From Novipirellula caenicola (lineage in GTDB: Bacteria; Planctomycetota; Planctomycetia; Pirellulales; Pirellulaceae): a stretch of DNA of 64,000 nt. The position numbers were made by a program, and so were the translations under genes. The stretch lies in NCBI RefSeq assembly GCF_039545035.1, contig NZ_BAABRO010000002.1, forward strand, positions 496,001 through 560,000, given 5' to 3'. The notes beneath the pieces are model-generated. The model did no database searches. It saw nothing but the letters and a program-made list of their open reading frames with translations, and was not told the DNA's origin. Shown here piece by piece: positions 37,751 through 46,411 of this stretch (position 1 is the stretch's first letter; every line of letters starts with the position of its first letter).

Positions 37751-38977
37751 GTGACAACAAGATTTGCAATCGCGATCTTCGGCACGCTTGTGCTGCCAAT
37801 CATGCTGCTCGCACAAAGCGGCACCGACCGTTTCATTACCCGTATGAAGAACGACGATATAAACGGTGACGGCAAATTGACGCGATCCGAGTTTACGGGT
37901 CCACAACGCTTGTTCGATCAGTTGGACGAAGATGGCGACGGGGTGTTGTTGCTTTCCGATGTCGCTGCGCAAAAATTGAAAAACTTACGAGCGATAGCAG
38001 GCGATCAGTCTGGACCGGCGATCGGAAGTGCGGACCGCCAGCGGATGATGGAAACGATTCAGTCGCGAGCAGCCAATCTGCGTCAGGGCGACGCGGCCAT
38101 GAGGGGTGGACAAAGAGAACGGCGAGACCCCGATCATCGGGACGTTCGCTACGGCGAACATGAACGACATGTGTTGGATGTCTACTTGGCTAAAACGGAG
38201 AACAATGAACCTGCGCCATGCATGATCTGGATCCATGGCGGCGGATTCCGCCGCGGCGACAAGTCGGAAGGAAGCTTGTTTGCACGCCCCTTTGTCGAAA
38301 ACGGCATTCACTATGTGACGCTCAATTATCGCTTGAGCCAACATGCGATTGCACCGGCTTGTTTTCACGATTGTGCTCATGCGGTGCAGTTTCTAAGACA
38401 AAACGCAGAGAAGTGGAATATTGACAAATCACGCATTGCGATCGGGGGCGGTTCAGCCGGTGCGGGATTGGCGCAGTGGATTGCCTACAGCCCCGACCGC
38501 GCGGATCCGACGGCAGCGGATCCCATGTTACGTCAGTCGACTCGTGTTTCCGCCGTCGTCTTGCTCAATGCACAAACCTCGTACGATTTCCGCTGGATCA
38601 AAAAACACATTCCTGGCGACGCCTGGATGGGCGACGGATTGCAGCAGCTATTTGGCTATACAATCGAGGACACTGACAAAATCGAGGACGAGCAATTCCG
38701 GACGATCCAAGAATGCTCGCCGATCACTCATCTCAGCGAAGATGATCCGCCCTCGGTGTTCTATTACCGGCGATCGAAGGATCCCGAGATCGCAATGCAA
38801 AATGCGATGGACGGCATCCATCACCCCTTCTTTGGCCTCGAACTGAAAAAGCGTGCTGATGAACTAGGGGTGCCATGCGAAGTGTTCACAGTCGAAACCA
38901 CAAAGGACCGACTCTTTTACAATCGCCGCTGGGACCACGCCGTTGCATTCTTGAAAAAGCACTTCGAGATGGATTAG
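37751..38977 (+). CDS. Secreted EF-hand plus alpha/beta-hydrolase (carboxylesterase-like)
   Basis: A 408-residue exported protein. A signal peptide (about 1-22) precedes two EF-hand calcium loops, DINGDGKLTRSEF (~36-48) and DEDGDGVLLLSD (~59-70). From ~130 an esterase domain follows: oxyanion motif HGGGF and nucleophile elbow GGGSAGA, as in the HSL/BD-FAE esterases, with the final His in the WDHA motif. EF-hands fused to hydrolases are a planctomycete habit and may tie folding or activity to seawater calcium. The start is a GTG at 37751. It follows DUF2200 by 162 bp. Confidence 0.82.
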   Translation: MTTRFAIAIFGTLVLPIMLLAQSGTDRFITRMKNDDINGDGKLTRSEFTGPQRLFDQLDEDGDGVLLLSDVAAQKLKNLRAIAGDQSGPAIGSADRQRMMETIQSRAANLRQGDAAMRGGQRERRDPDHRDVRYGEHERHVLDVYLAKTENNEPAPCMIWIHGGGFRRGDKSEGSLFARPFVENGIHYVTLNYRLSQHAIAPACFHDCAHAVQFLRQNAEKWNIDKSRIAIGGGSAGAGLAQWIAYSPDRADPTAADPMLRQSTRVSAVVLLNAQTSYDFRWIKKHIPGDAWMGDGLQQLFGYTIEDTDKIEDEQFRTIQECSPITHLSEDDPPSVFYYRRSKDPEIAMQNAMDGIHHPFFGLELKKRADELGVPCEVFTVETTKDRLFYNRRWDHAVAFLKKHFEMD

Positions 38978-39079
38978 CCTCGACCTCGGAAACGGAGCTG
39001 AAGATTCGCACATTGCGATGACCGCAGTCACCTCTCCGCCGACCGATTCGGTGACTGAGCTACATCATGCAATAAACGA

Positions 39080-40360
39080 TCACCGCAACTGCTTACGAAT
39101 GCGATCATCTAATTTCGATTGCGATTTAGCAAACGTTTCCAATCCGGCCAAAGTCATAAGTGAATCGATTGCCAGATCGCCACGAACCATTCGCTGTTGC
39201 CAGCGTTGATGATTGGGAATCTTGCCGTCTTCGGCAATCGCCTGCTTCTCTTCGGACGCCATCTCTGGAAACAGATCTTCGATCTGATGATCAGCTGCCA
39301 TCTGTTTTAGTTCCACCGCGTTGGCAGGCGGCAACAGGATCGCTTTCTGCACAAAATTGCGTTCCGCCTTGCTGACGTCCCAAAGTTTTTCGATTCGCAC
39401 GGTACTGGGATCAATTTGATCGCCTAGCTGCACCTTCGGCGATTGATTTAACTGGGATTGCCAAGGTTGATCAAGCGACTGTTCAGCTTGTTTTGCAACC
39501 TTGGTCGGCATCGTGATTACGTCGACGCCGGCGAGCTTGGGCAATTGCGACGCGTCACGCAGACTGGCGGCAATTTGCTGGGTGTCGGTCATCGGCAACC
39601 CTCGTGTGAATGTGCTGACTTCCGCCTGGCTGGCCAGTGTCGCTTTCTCGCCAACGCCTTGCCCATCCCCAAGATGATTGTCCGCGATATACGAATTCAA
39701 ACGTCCGAGAAAGACATTCACAAACGATGGACGCGACAAGGCGGTCGCGACGTAGTTTTGCCGAGCGCTGAACCCGAGCGTGCAATTCACGCGTATCCCC
39801 TCGTCGCGAAGCTGCTTGATGGCGATCAAACCAGACGGGGTGAACGGAATCTTGACAATAAAAAACTCGGGGCATAGGTCATGGCATCGCCGCGCGTACG
39901 CCATCGTCGCCTCACTGTCGTGCGCAACGTCGGTGTGCAGTTCGACACTGACGTTGCAGCGAAACTGCTGGACCAATTTCAGTGCGTGACATAGGTTCAA
40001 AACGAAACCAATTTCCCGCACTCTCACATCGTCGGGGAGATTGCCCACCAGTTTGCTTATTTGGGGAACCAATTCGTCGTAGGCCCCATTTTGCACCTCA
40101 TCGTTCAGTAGCGTGTTGTTGGTCGTGACACCGCTGAATTGTTGGCACCAAAGTGAATCGATCGAATCAACATCACCGCTGTCCAGCCACAGCGATGTCG
40201 TCGTCGCGTTCATCCGCTGCCAAAATTTGCTATTTCGCGGCTCACGCGGCGACGAATCGCGTTGCTCGCGATGACGGATAAAATCGGCAATCCGTTGCGA
40301 TGCACTTGATTCGGCCGTGATGGTTTTGACCGAGTCGTGGGCGGATTCGACATAAGACAT
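39080..40360 (-). CDS. Transaldolase family protein
   Basis: A 426-residue protein with a transaldolase barrel: LWLDSGDVDSI (Asp ~60), GVTTNNTLLND, and the Schiff-base motif FFIVKIPFTPSGL with Lys ~170, then NCTLGFSARQNYVA. It differs from canonical Tal by a ~45-residue N-terminal extension and ~100 residues at the C-terminus, so the substrate may not be the classical sedoheptulose-7-phosphate. The ATG at 40360 follows a strong GGAGG eleven bases away; the frame is open to 40552 but those residues are not protein-like. Monocistronic. Confidence 0.82.
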   Translation of the reverse strand: MSYVESAHDSVKTITAESSASQRIADFIRHREQRDSSPREPRNSKFWQRMNATTTSLWLDSGDVDSIDSLWCQQFSGVTTNNTLLNDEVQNGAYDELVPQISKLVGNLPDDVRVREIGFVLNLCHALKLVQQFRCNVSVELHTDVAHDSEATMAYARRCHDLCPEFFIVKIPFTPSGLIAIKQLRDEGIRVNCTLGFSARQNYVATALSRPSFVNVFLGRLNSYIADNHLGDGQGVGEKATLASQAEVSTFTRGLPMTDTQQIAASLRDASQLPKLAGVDVITMPTKVAKQAEQSLDQPWQSQLNQSPKVQLGDQIDPSTVRIEKLWDVSKAERNFVQKAILLPPANAVELKQMAADHQIEDLFPEMASEEKQAIAEDGKIPNHQRWQQRMVRGDLAIDSLMTLAGLETFAKSQSKLDDRIRKQLR

Positions 40361-41011
40361 AACGCAAAAAACCTCCGGAAAAGATGCGATTTTGACCTCC
40401 TGTAACAAGGCTGCAAAGTTTGCGCCATCATGGTATGGCTTAACGTGAATGGCCGCTCGCGTGACGTGCGAGAGAGGCGAATCATCGAGCACGGTGTCAC
40501 GACAAACCGATCGCGGGGGCACCGATTGCCAGAGGCCTTGTTTGCCGGGCAATCACGGCTCAGAATTCGTCCAGGATTGGCATCAGCAACGCACCCGCAG
40601 CAGTTAATATCCAATGCGGTGCCAAGCACGCGTTCTCTGTCGAAACGTTTCGTTTAGGCCAATTTTTTAGAACACGTTGGTCGCAGGATCAACAAATTGT
40701 CCTGTCAGTGACCACCACGATTGGAATTGGCCCGAAATGCTGCGGCAGTGGGTTTGCGGCCACGTTCCGCCTTCCCACTTTATGTTTTTTAGCTTCTCTA
40801 GTCTGCGAATGGTTAGTCACGAAGGCATCGTCCTCGGACTCGCGTCCGGGTCTTCCTCATGCAGTCGCAACCGCGAGACGTAGCATTAGAAGAACGCTTG
40901 CATGAACGAGTGCGTCACGCAATCAAGACTTGGTAGATCGCCGTGCATGAACAATGCATTGCCCGGGTTGGGCAATGCCGGTTCAAAGCAACGCGTGATC
41001 AGACAGAAGAT
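40361..41011. other. Spacer with a perfect hairpin
   Basis: 650 bp upstream of the transaldolase gene and downstream of the convergent-side cyclase gene. Arms GCATTGCCC (40956-40964) and GGGCAATGC (40970-40978) form a 9-bp hairpin, probably the end of the cyclase transcript. No gene is seen. Confidence 0.5.
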
Positions 41012-41944
41012 TTACAGTGCAACGCAATTTTTGCCACTTGCTTTCGCGCGATACAGCGCGTCATCGGCACTGGTGATGAGTGCAAGCGAACTGGTGAACG
41101 CCGGCGTGTACGATGAAACTCCGATGCTGATCGTCGGACGCAGAGGAATACCGTCTTTCTCCATTCCGGCCGATTCCACTGCGGTGCGAATCTGCTCCGC
41201 GACCGTACATGCCGAGGCAAGATCCTGTCCCGGCAAAAACGCACTGAATTCGTCGCCGCCAAACCGGCAGGCTCGTCCTTTATTCCCGAGCACTTTGGCG
41301 ATCAATCGACCGGTTTCACCGATCACGTGGGCGCCGTAAAGGTGGCCATGGGTGTCGTTGATCTGTTTAACGCCATCCATGTCCATCATCAAAACCGAAA
41401 GCGGCATCTCGCCGCGAAGCGAATTTTGGAACGCGAACTCCAGCGCTTCGTCAAACCGTCGCTTCGAAGGAAGGTCGGTCAGTGGATCGGTGCCCACCAG
41501 GGTTGCGACTTCGCTGTGGTAGTCGATGTCAAGTTCATCAGCAAGCGCGAAGCGAACCACCGTCTCGCCGACAAAAATCTTGTCGCCATCTTTCAATACC
41601 TTTTGCCCCACGACCGGAACCGCATCGACTCGCGTCCCATTGGTCGAGTTGAGGTCCTCGATGATGTACCCTCCGTCCCCGATCCGCGTGATGGTCGCGT
41701 GATGTCCCGACACCTTCATGTCATGCAGCGGAAATGTGCACGTCGGGCTACGGCCGATCACGGTGCGTTCTGACAAAAATGCGTGGACGCCAATGTCCGC
41801 GCGGCTGCGAATCACGCTCAGAAACGCCTTCTTCGCAGCATGATTTCCCGCTGGGGCATAGACCCCCTCGATTCGCAGGGTCCCCCCATCCATCACGTGC
41901 CCTGGTACTCGTGCCGCCGACGTTTCTTTGTAATTCAATTTCAT
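41012..41944 (-). CDS. FHA-GGDEF protein, diguanylate cyclase
   Basis: A 310-residue cytoplasmic protein. Residues ~45-125 form an FHA domain (GRSPTCTF, KVSGHHATI, DLNSTNGTRVD), a phosphothreonine reader. Residues ~145-308 form a GGDEF domain with intact FGGDEFSAF and MMDMDGVKQINDTHGH, so c-di-GMP synthesis is expected. No inhibitory RxxD site is obvious at the usual spot before the motif. The coupling suggests cyclase control by Ser/Thr kinase signalling. ATG 41944 is used; the frame extends to 42217 with unlikely sequence. Confidence 0.9.
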   Translation of the reverse strand: MKLNYKETSAARVPGHVMDGGTLRIEGVYAPAGNHAAKKAFLSVIRSRADIGVHAFLSERTVIGRSPTCTFPLHDMKVSGHHATITRIGDGGYIIEDLNSTNGTRVDAVPVVGQKVLKDGDKIFVGETVVRFALADELDIDYHSEVATLVGTDPLTDLPSKRRFDEALEFAFQNSLRGEMPLSVLMMDMDGVKQINDTHGHLYGAHVIGETGRLIAKVLGNKGRACRFGGDEFSAFLPGQDLASACTVAEQIRTAVESAGMEKDGIPLRPTISIGVSSYTPAFTSSLALITSADDALYRAKASGKNCVAL

Positions 41945-42354
41945 GGCAGATCGAATGCTTGCAATGGGATCATGGAATTCCGATTGGCGAGGGCCCGTTT
42001 TTAACAAGAATCCCCTACCGATGTCATGCCCGATTCGGTGATCAAAACGAGTGCCCGACACAAATAACTCGCCCGTGTCGCCACAAATTTTGTTGCCTCC
42101 CAACCCGAATGGAAAAATCGGCGTACTGGCTGACTGCATTGCAGCTAGCGGGCCAGCGAGTTTTCGCACGGTCTGCGGCGACATTCGCCCCGAGTTTCTT
42201 GTATGCTGGCTAAGCATAAAAATGCGTGCATTTTTTCAGTGCTACCATCCCCCCCTGTCGCCCCCCGACGATGAAGACTGCTGGTTCCGTGCGACAATGT
42301 CGCTCTTCGGTTGGCCAAAAACGGCTAGCCAAATCAGCAATCTCCCCTGATGCC

Positions 42355-43368
42355 ATGAAATACTTTGTCCAAGTTTGTTTGTTGTTTACTGCAACCACGT
42401 ACGTTAACGCCTCGGATCCCGTTCCCGTTACGCCTGTACCCGTTATTTTTGACACGGACATGGCGGACGATTGCGATGATGCGGGCGCGCTGGCGATCTT
42501 GAACGAATTGGCCGACCGCGGCGAAGCGAAACTACTGGCGGTGATCACCAACCGCGCCGACGCCGCAGGGCTGTCGGCGGCTGCCTGTGACGTGATCAAC
42601 ACGTTTTATGGCCGCGGTGATGTCCCGATCGCGACCGACAAGGACGGCGCGAAGGTCCCTTGGAATCATCCGAGTTCTTACACGCCAGCGTTGGCGACGG
42701 GATTCCCGCACGACTGTCCGAGCGACCAACAGTGTATCGACGCGCTGCGTCTGTATCGCGAAACGTTGGCGGCGGCAGAGGACCATTCGGTTGTGATCTG
42801 TAGCGTCGGAGCACTCAGTAATCTGGAAGACCTGCTGAACTCGTCGGCTGATTCGGTCAGCCCGCTGAGCGGCGAAGAGCTGATCCGTACCAAGGTGAAA
42901 CAGACCGTGATCATGGGAGGCCACTTTCCTCGTTCGGCCAAACCGGAAACGAACCTTCGTCTCGACCCTGCCGCCGCCGTCAGCGTGACCAATCGCTGGC
43001 CAGGCGAGATCATCTGGCAAGGCTTCGAAGTGGGCGCGGCACTGCGATGTGGCAAGTCGCTGCAGGCGTGCGGAACGGACAATCCTGTGCGTCGCGCGTT
43101 TGAACTGCGTCCGTACCTCGGTGGCGCTGCGATCGACCATGGCAAACCTGCACATGATCAAGCCGCCGTGCTGTTAGCCGTTCGCGGTGTCCAAGACGAG
43201 TACTGGACGATCAGCCCGACGGGCCGCGTCATCATCGATTCGGACGGACACAGCGAATGGAGATCCGGTGGAAAGAAACGGCATCGCTACGTGGCAATCC
43301 AAGGGCGACCGGACAGGCTCGAAAAATTGATCGATGAATTGATGGTCCGCAACCGAGTCACTGAATGA
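42355..43368 (+). CDS. Secreted nucleoside hydrolase (IUNH family)
   Basis: A 337-residue exported protein. A signal peptide (MKYFVQVCLLFTATTYVNAS) precedes IFDTDMADDCDDAGALAIL, the calcium-binding Asp cluster of nucleoside hydrolases, and later VIMGGHFP and NLRLDPAAAVSV. It would hydrolyse the N-glycosidic bond of nucleosides outside the cytoplasm. Planctomycete exported forms commonly show DDCDDA. ATG 42355 begins the signal peptide; the frame is open from 42226. Confidence 0.88.
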   Translation: MKYFVQVCLLFTATTYVNASDPVPVTPVPVIFDTDMADDCDDAGALAILNELADRGEAKLLAVITNRADAAGLSAAACDVINTFYGRGDVPIATDKDGAKVPWNHPSSYTPALATGFPHDCPSDQQCIDALRLYRETLAAAEDHSVVICSVGALSNLEDLLNSSADSVSPLSGEELIRTKVKQTVIMGGHFPRSAKPETNLRLDPAAAVSVTNRWPGEIIWQGFEVGAALRCGKSLQACGTDNPVRRAFELRPYLGGAAIDHGKPAHDQAAVLLAVRGVQDEYWTISPTGRVIIDSDGHSEWRSGGKKRHRYVAIQGRPDRLEKLIDELMVRNRVTE

Positions 43369-43442
43369 GCGTCCACAAAACCAGCTTAGCAGTACAGTTT
43401 TGATCGTCTCCCCAAGTCAGTCGTCGCTGCGAAGCCTCAGGT

Positions 43443-43535
43443 AGCGAAACTTGCGAGTGAGTTTCGGGGGCATCCGTGATCGAACGAAAGTCTTGACGGC
43501 TTGCTCGATTTGCCAGCGGCAACCGCCCCGGGCAA
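43443..43535. repeat. Partial copy of foldback repeat A
   Basis: Contains AGTTTCGGGGG and CGAAAGTCTTGACGGCTTG as at 58.3 kb, then diverges; the central hairpin is lost. It lies in the 390 bp spacer before the DUF1592 gene, which otherwise shows nothing. Confidence 0.65.
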
Positions 43536-43759
43536 GGGGAAATGCTTTCGGGTGGCCGTCTACAGCCGAGCACGTTCCCCCGGACGAAACGAAACAGGAT
43601 TTTCGCGACGGCCTTACGACGCCGGTGAACCAAGTTCGGCATAAGCAAATAGACTTGATATTTTTTGGTAACACATTCGTCGGTGGCCGGCATATAAAGG
43701 TGTGAAAGAGGTTTCGCCTCTGAATCCCCATTGCCCAAAAAGGTGCGGTTCACCGACGT

Positions 43760-46411
43760 ATGACAAACGCTCATATCAAGCTGCCGGGAACGAGAAAAGC
43801 GATCGTCTACTTATTGGTCGCGGCGATGTCGATCATTCTCGTCGATACAGCGAATGCCCAGCGTATATCGAGTCATCTACAGACGCTGTACACCTTTGAC
43901 GAGGACCAGGGCGATACCGTCCGTGATCGTTCTGGCGCGGGAAAGCCGCTGGATCTGAAGATCCAAGCAGCGAAAGGCGTTGAATGGAAAAACGGCGCAT
44001 TGGTCATCCGTTCTTCGACCTCCATCGTTTCGGCCACCCCCGCCACGAAGATCATCGACTCGGTCAAGCGGTCCGGCGAAATCACCATTGAAGCTTGGAT
44101 CAAACCTGCGAACAATTCACAAGCAGGACCTGCCCGAATCGTGTCGCTTTCCTCGGATACCAGTCAACGCAACGTCACCCTCGGACAAGACAAAGACATG
44201 GTGGATATCCGCCTGCGGTCGAGCAAGACCGATCGCAACGGATTGCCCTCGATGGCCAGTCCTCGGAAGTCGCTGCAACCGAAATTGACTCATGTTGTTT
44301 TCACTCGCGATCGCAAAGGAACGGCAACGATTTATTTGGACGGACGGAAAGTTGCCAACCGACACGTCGCGGGCGACTTGGGCAACTGGGACGCAATGCA
44401 TCGGTTGATACTCGCCAATGAAGCCACAGGCGATCGCCCATGGATCGGTGAATTGCACATGGTGGCGATTTTCGCTTCCGCGCTCACGGAGTCGCAAGTG
44501 CAGCAGAACTTTGCAGCAGGATCAAAACCAAGTCCTCCGAAGCCACCGAGCCTGGCGTCGGTTTCAGCAAGTCTTTTTGAGCATGATGTGGCACCGCTGT
44601 TTGCCAAACACTGCTTGGAATGTCACGACTCGGCCATCAAGAAAGGGGATTTGGATTTATCCAGAAAGACCGCAGCCTTGGCGGGTGGTGAGAGCGGCGA
44701 GGTGATCGTGCCTGGGAAATCCGCAGACAGCCTGCTGTGGCAATCAGTGTCGTCCGACGAAATGCCCAAGGATCGTGCTCCGCTGAGCAATGATGAAAAG
44801 GCCGCGCTGAAGAGGTGGCTCGATAGCGGAGCGGTCTATTCGGTCGATCGTATCGATCCTGTGATTTACGTGCACGGCGGAGGCAGCAGCGACGTCTGGG
44901 TACAGCGGCTAACGGTCACCGAATACATCACCACGATTCGTCGCGCCGTGGAAGTCGATATTGCCAAGGAAGCGCAGGCGATTCTGCCGCCGGACCTGCG
45001 GGCGGACGGATTTCGTAACACGGCCTACAACTTGAGCGTCGATCTGAAGCACGTCGAAGCCTATGCTCGTTTAGCCGAAATCACGGTCCAACGCATGGAT
45101 GTGAAAAAGTTCGCGGCAAGGTTCTCTAAAAGCACCAAATTGTCAACCGATGACACGATGCGTGACCATGTCGCGGCGATGGGGAAATGGATGTTCCGCG
45201 GACCGCTCAGTGAGCGTGAGATCAACGCATACAGCGGTATCGCGACGACGGTCGCCAGTGCCGGAGGTGATTTCGAACAAGCCATGGCGTACATCATCGA
45301 AGCGATGCTGCAGTCGCCTCGATTCATTTATCGAGTCGAACGTCAGCATGACGCCGGCGGCTCACGCGAAGTCGATTCCTACGAACTGGCATCACGGCTG
45401 AGCTACATCCTGTGGGGAGCACCGCCGGACGAAGCTTTGATGCAGGCCGCTGATCGCGGAGAGCTGCAGGACGCTGCGAAATTAAATGCTCAAGTAAAAC
45501 GAATGCTGAATGATCCGCTGGCCAAAGACCGATCCGCTGAATTTGTGTCCGAATGGCTCAATCTGCCACGGCTTCGGAACATGCGTCCCGATCCAAAGCG
45601 GTTTCCAAACTGGAACGCAAAGCTCGCCGATGACATGCGAGACGAGACCTTGGCTTATTTCCATGACGTGGTGTGGAAAGAGGACCGTCCCCTGTCCGAC
45701 TTGCTAGACGCCCAGTTCACCTACGCCACTCCCGAGCTGGCCACACATTATGGATTGAAACCGATTGGCAACGGTTTGCAGCGTTACGACGTTTCGTCGG
45801 TTCCCGGTCGTGGCGGACTGTTAACGCAGGGAAGCGTCCTGACCATCGGGGGCGACGGTGCGTCAATGGTCTCGCGTGGCTTGTTTGTGCTCGATGATCT
45901 ATTGCGGGGCACGATCAACGCGCCGCCGCCCTGCGTCAATACCACTCCACCACCTACCAAAGCCGGATTAACTCAGCGTGGTATCGCCGAGCAACGCATC
46001 GCGGACGTAAAGTGCGGTGTCTGTCATGTGCGATTTGAACCGCTGGCGTTCGGATTGGAAAAGTTTGATGGCGTGGGCGTCTATCATGAGCTGGACCAAT
46101 TTGGAAACAAGCTGCGAGACGACGGCGAAGTGCTGTTTCCAGGCGACGCCAAGCCGGTGAAATACCAGTCGTCGGCAGAGTTGATGAAGGTGTTGTCCGG
46201 CAGCGATCGAGTTCGTGAGAGTCTGACATGGAAGGTCACGCAGTTTGCGACGGGACGTCCCCTCACCGCCGCCGATGCACCGATCGTCGCCGCCATCCAC
46301 AAGTCGGCTCAATCCGCCGGCGGAACGTACCCCAGTTTGATGACGGCAATTGTCCTCAGCGATCTCGTGCAAAAATCAAGGCCTACGGAAACAAGACACA
46401 CAGGAAAATGA
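43760..46411 (+). CDS. LamG / cytochrome-c-like / DUF1592 family secreted protein
   Basis: An 883-residue exported protein of the planctomycete PSD type. Order: signal peptide (~1-33), LamG-like lectin domain (~35-250), PSCyt1 heme site CLECH at 285-289, DUF1587-like (~380-440), DUF1595/DUF1592 (~470-690, YELASRLSYILWGAPPDEAL), DUF1588 (~695-800) with a second CxxCH (CGVCH at ~752-756), and DUF1585 at the end. It is predicted to be a periplasmic heme protein paired with DUF1552 proteins, of unknown redox role. The last codons (TGK, stop) are made by the first repeat of the downstream array, so the natural end may have been altered by its arrival. Confidence 0.92.
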   Translation: MTNAHIKLPGTRKAIVYLLVAAMSIILVDTANAQRISSHLQTLYTFDEDQGDTVRDRSGAGKPLDLKIQAAKGVEWKNGALVIRSSTSIVSATPATKIIDSVKRSGEITIEAWIKPANNSQAGPARIVSLSSDTSQRNVTLGQDKDMVDIRLRSSKTDRNGLPSMASPRKSLQPKLTHVVFTRDRKGTATIYLDGRKVANRHVAGDLGNWDAMHRLILANEATGDRPWIGELHMVAIFASALTESQVQQNFAAGSKPSPPKPPSLASVSASLFEHDVAPLFAKHCLECHDSAIKKGDLDLSRKTAALAGGESGEVIVPGKSADSLLWQSVSSDEMPKDRAPLSNDEKAALKRWLDSGAVYSVDRIDPVIYVHGGGSSDVWVQRLTVTEYITTIRRAVEVDIAKEAQAILPPDLRADGFRNTAYNLSVDLKHVEAYARLAEITVQRMDVKKFAARFSKSTKLSTDDTMRDHVAAMGKWMFRGPLSEREINAYSGIATTVASAGGDFEQAMAYIIEAMLQSPRFIYRVERQHDAGGSREVDSYELASRLSYILWGAPPDEALMQAADRGELQDAAKLNAQVKRMLNDPLAKDRSAEFVSEWLNLPRLRNMRPDPKRFPNWNAKLADDMRDETLAYFHDVVWKEDRPLSDLLDAQFTYATPELATHYGLKPIGNGLQRYDVSSVPGRGGLLTQGSVLTIGGDGASMVSRGLFVLDDLLRGTINAPPPCVNTTPPPTKAGLTQRGIAEQRIADVKCGVCHVRFEPLAFGLEKFDGVGVYHELDQFGNKLRDDGEVLFPGDAKPVKYQSSAELMKVLSGSDRVRESLTWKVTQFATGRPLTAADAPIVAAIHKSAQSAGGTYPSLMTAIVLSDLVQKSRPTETRHTGK

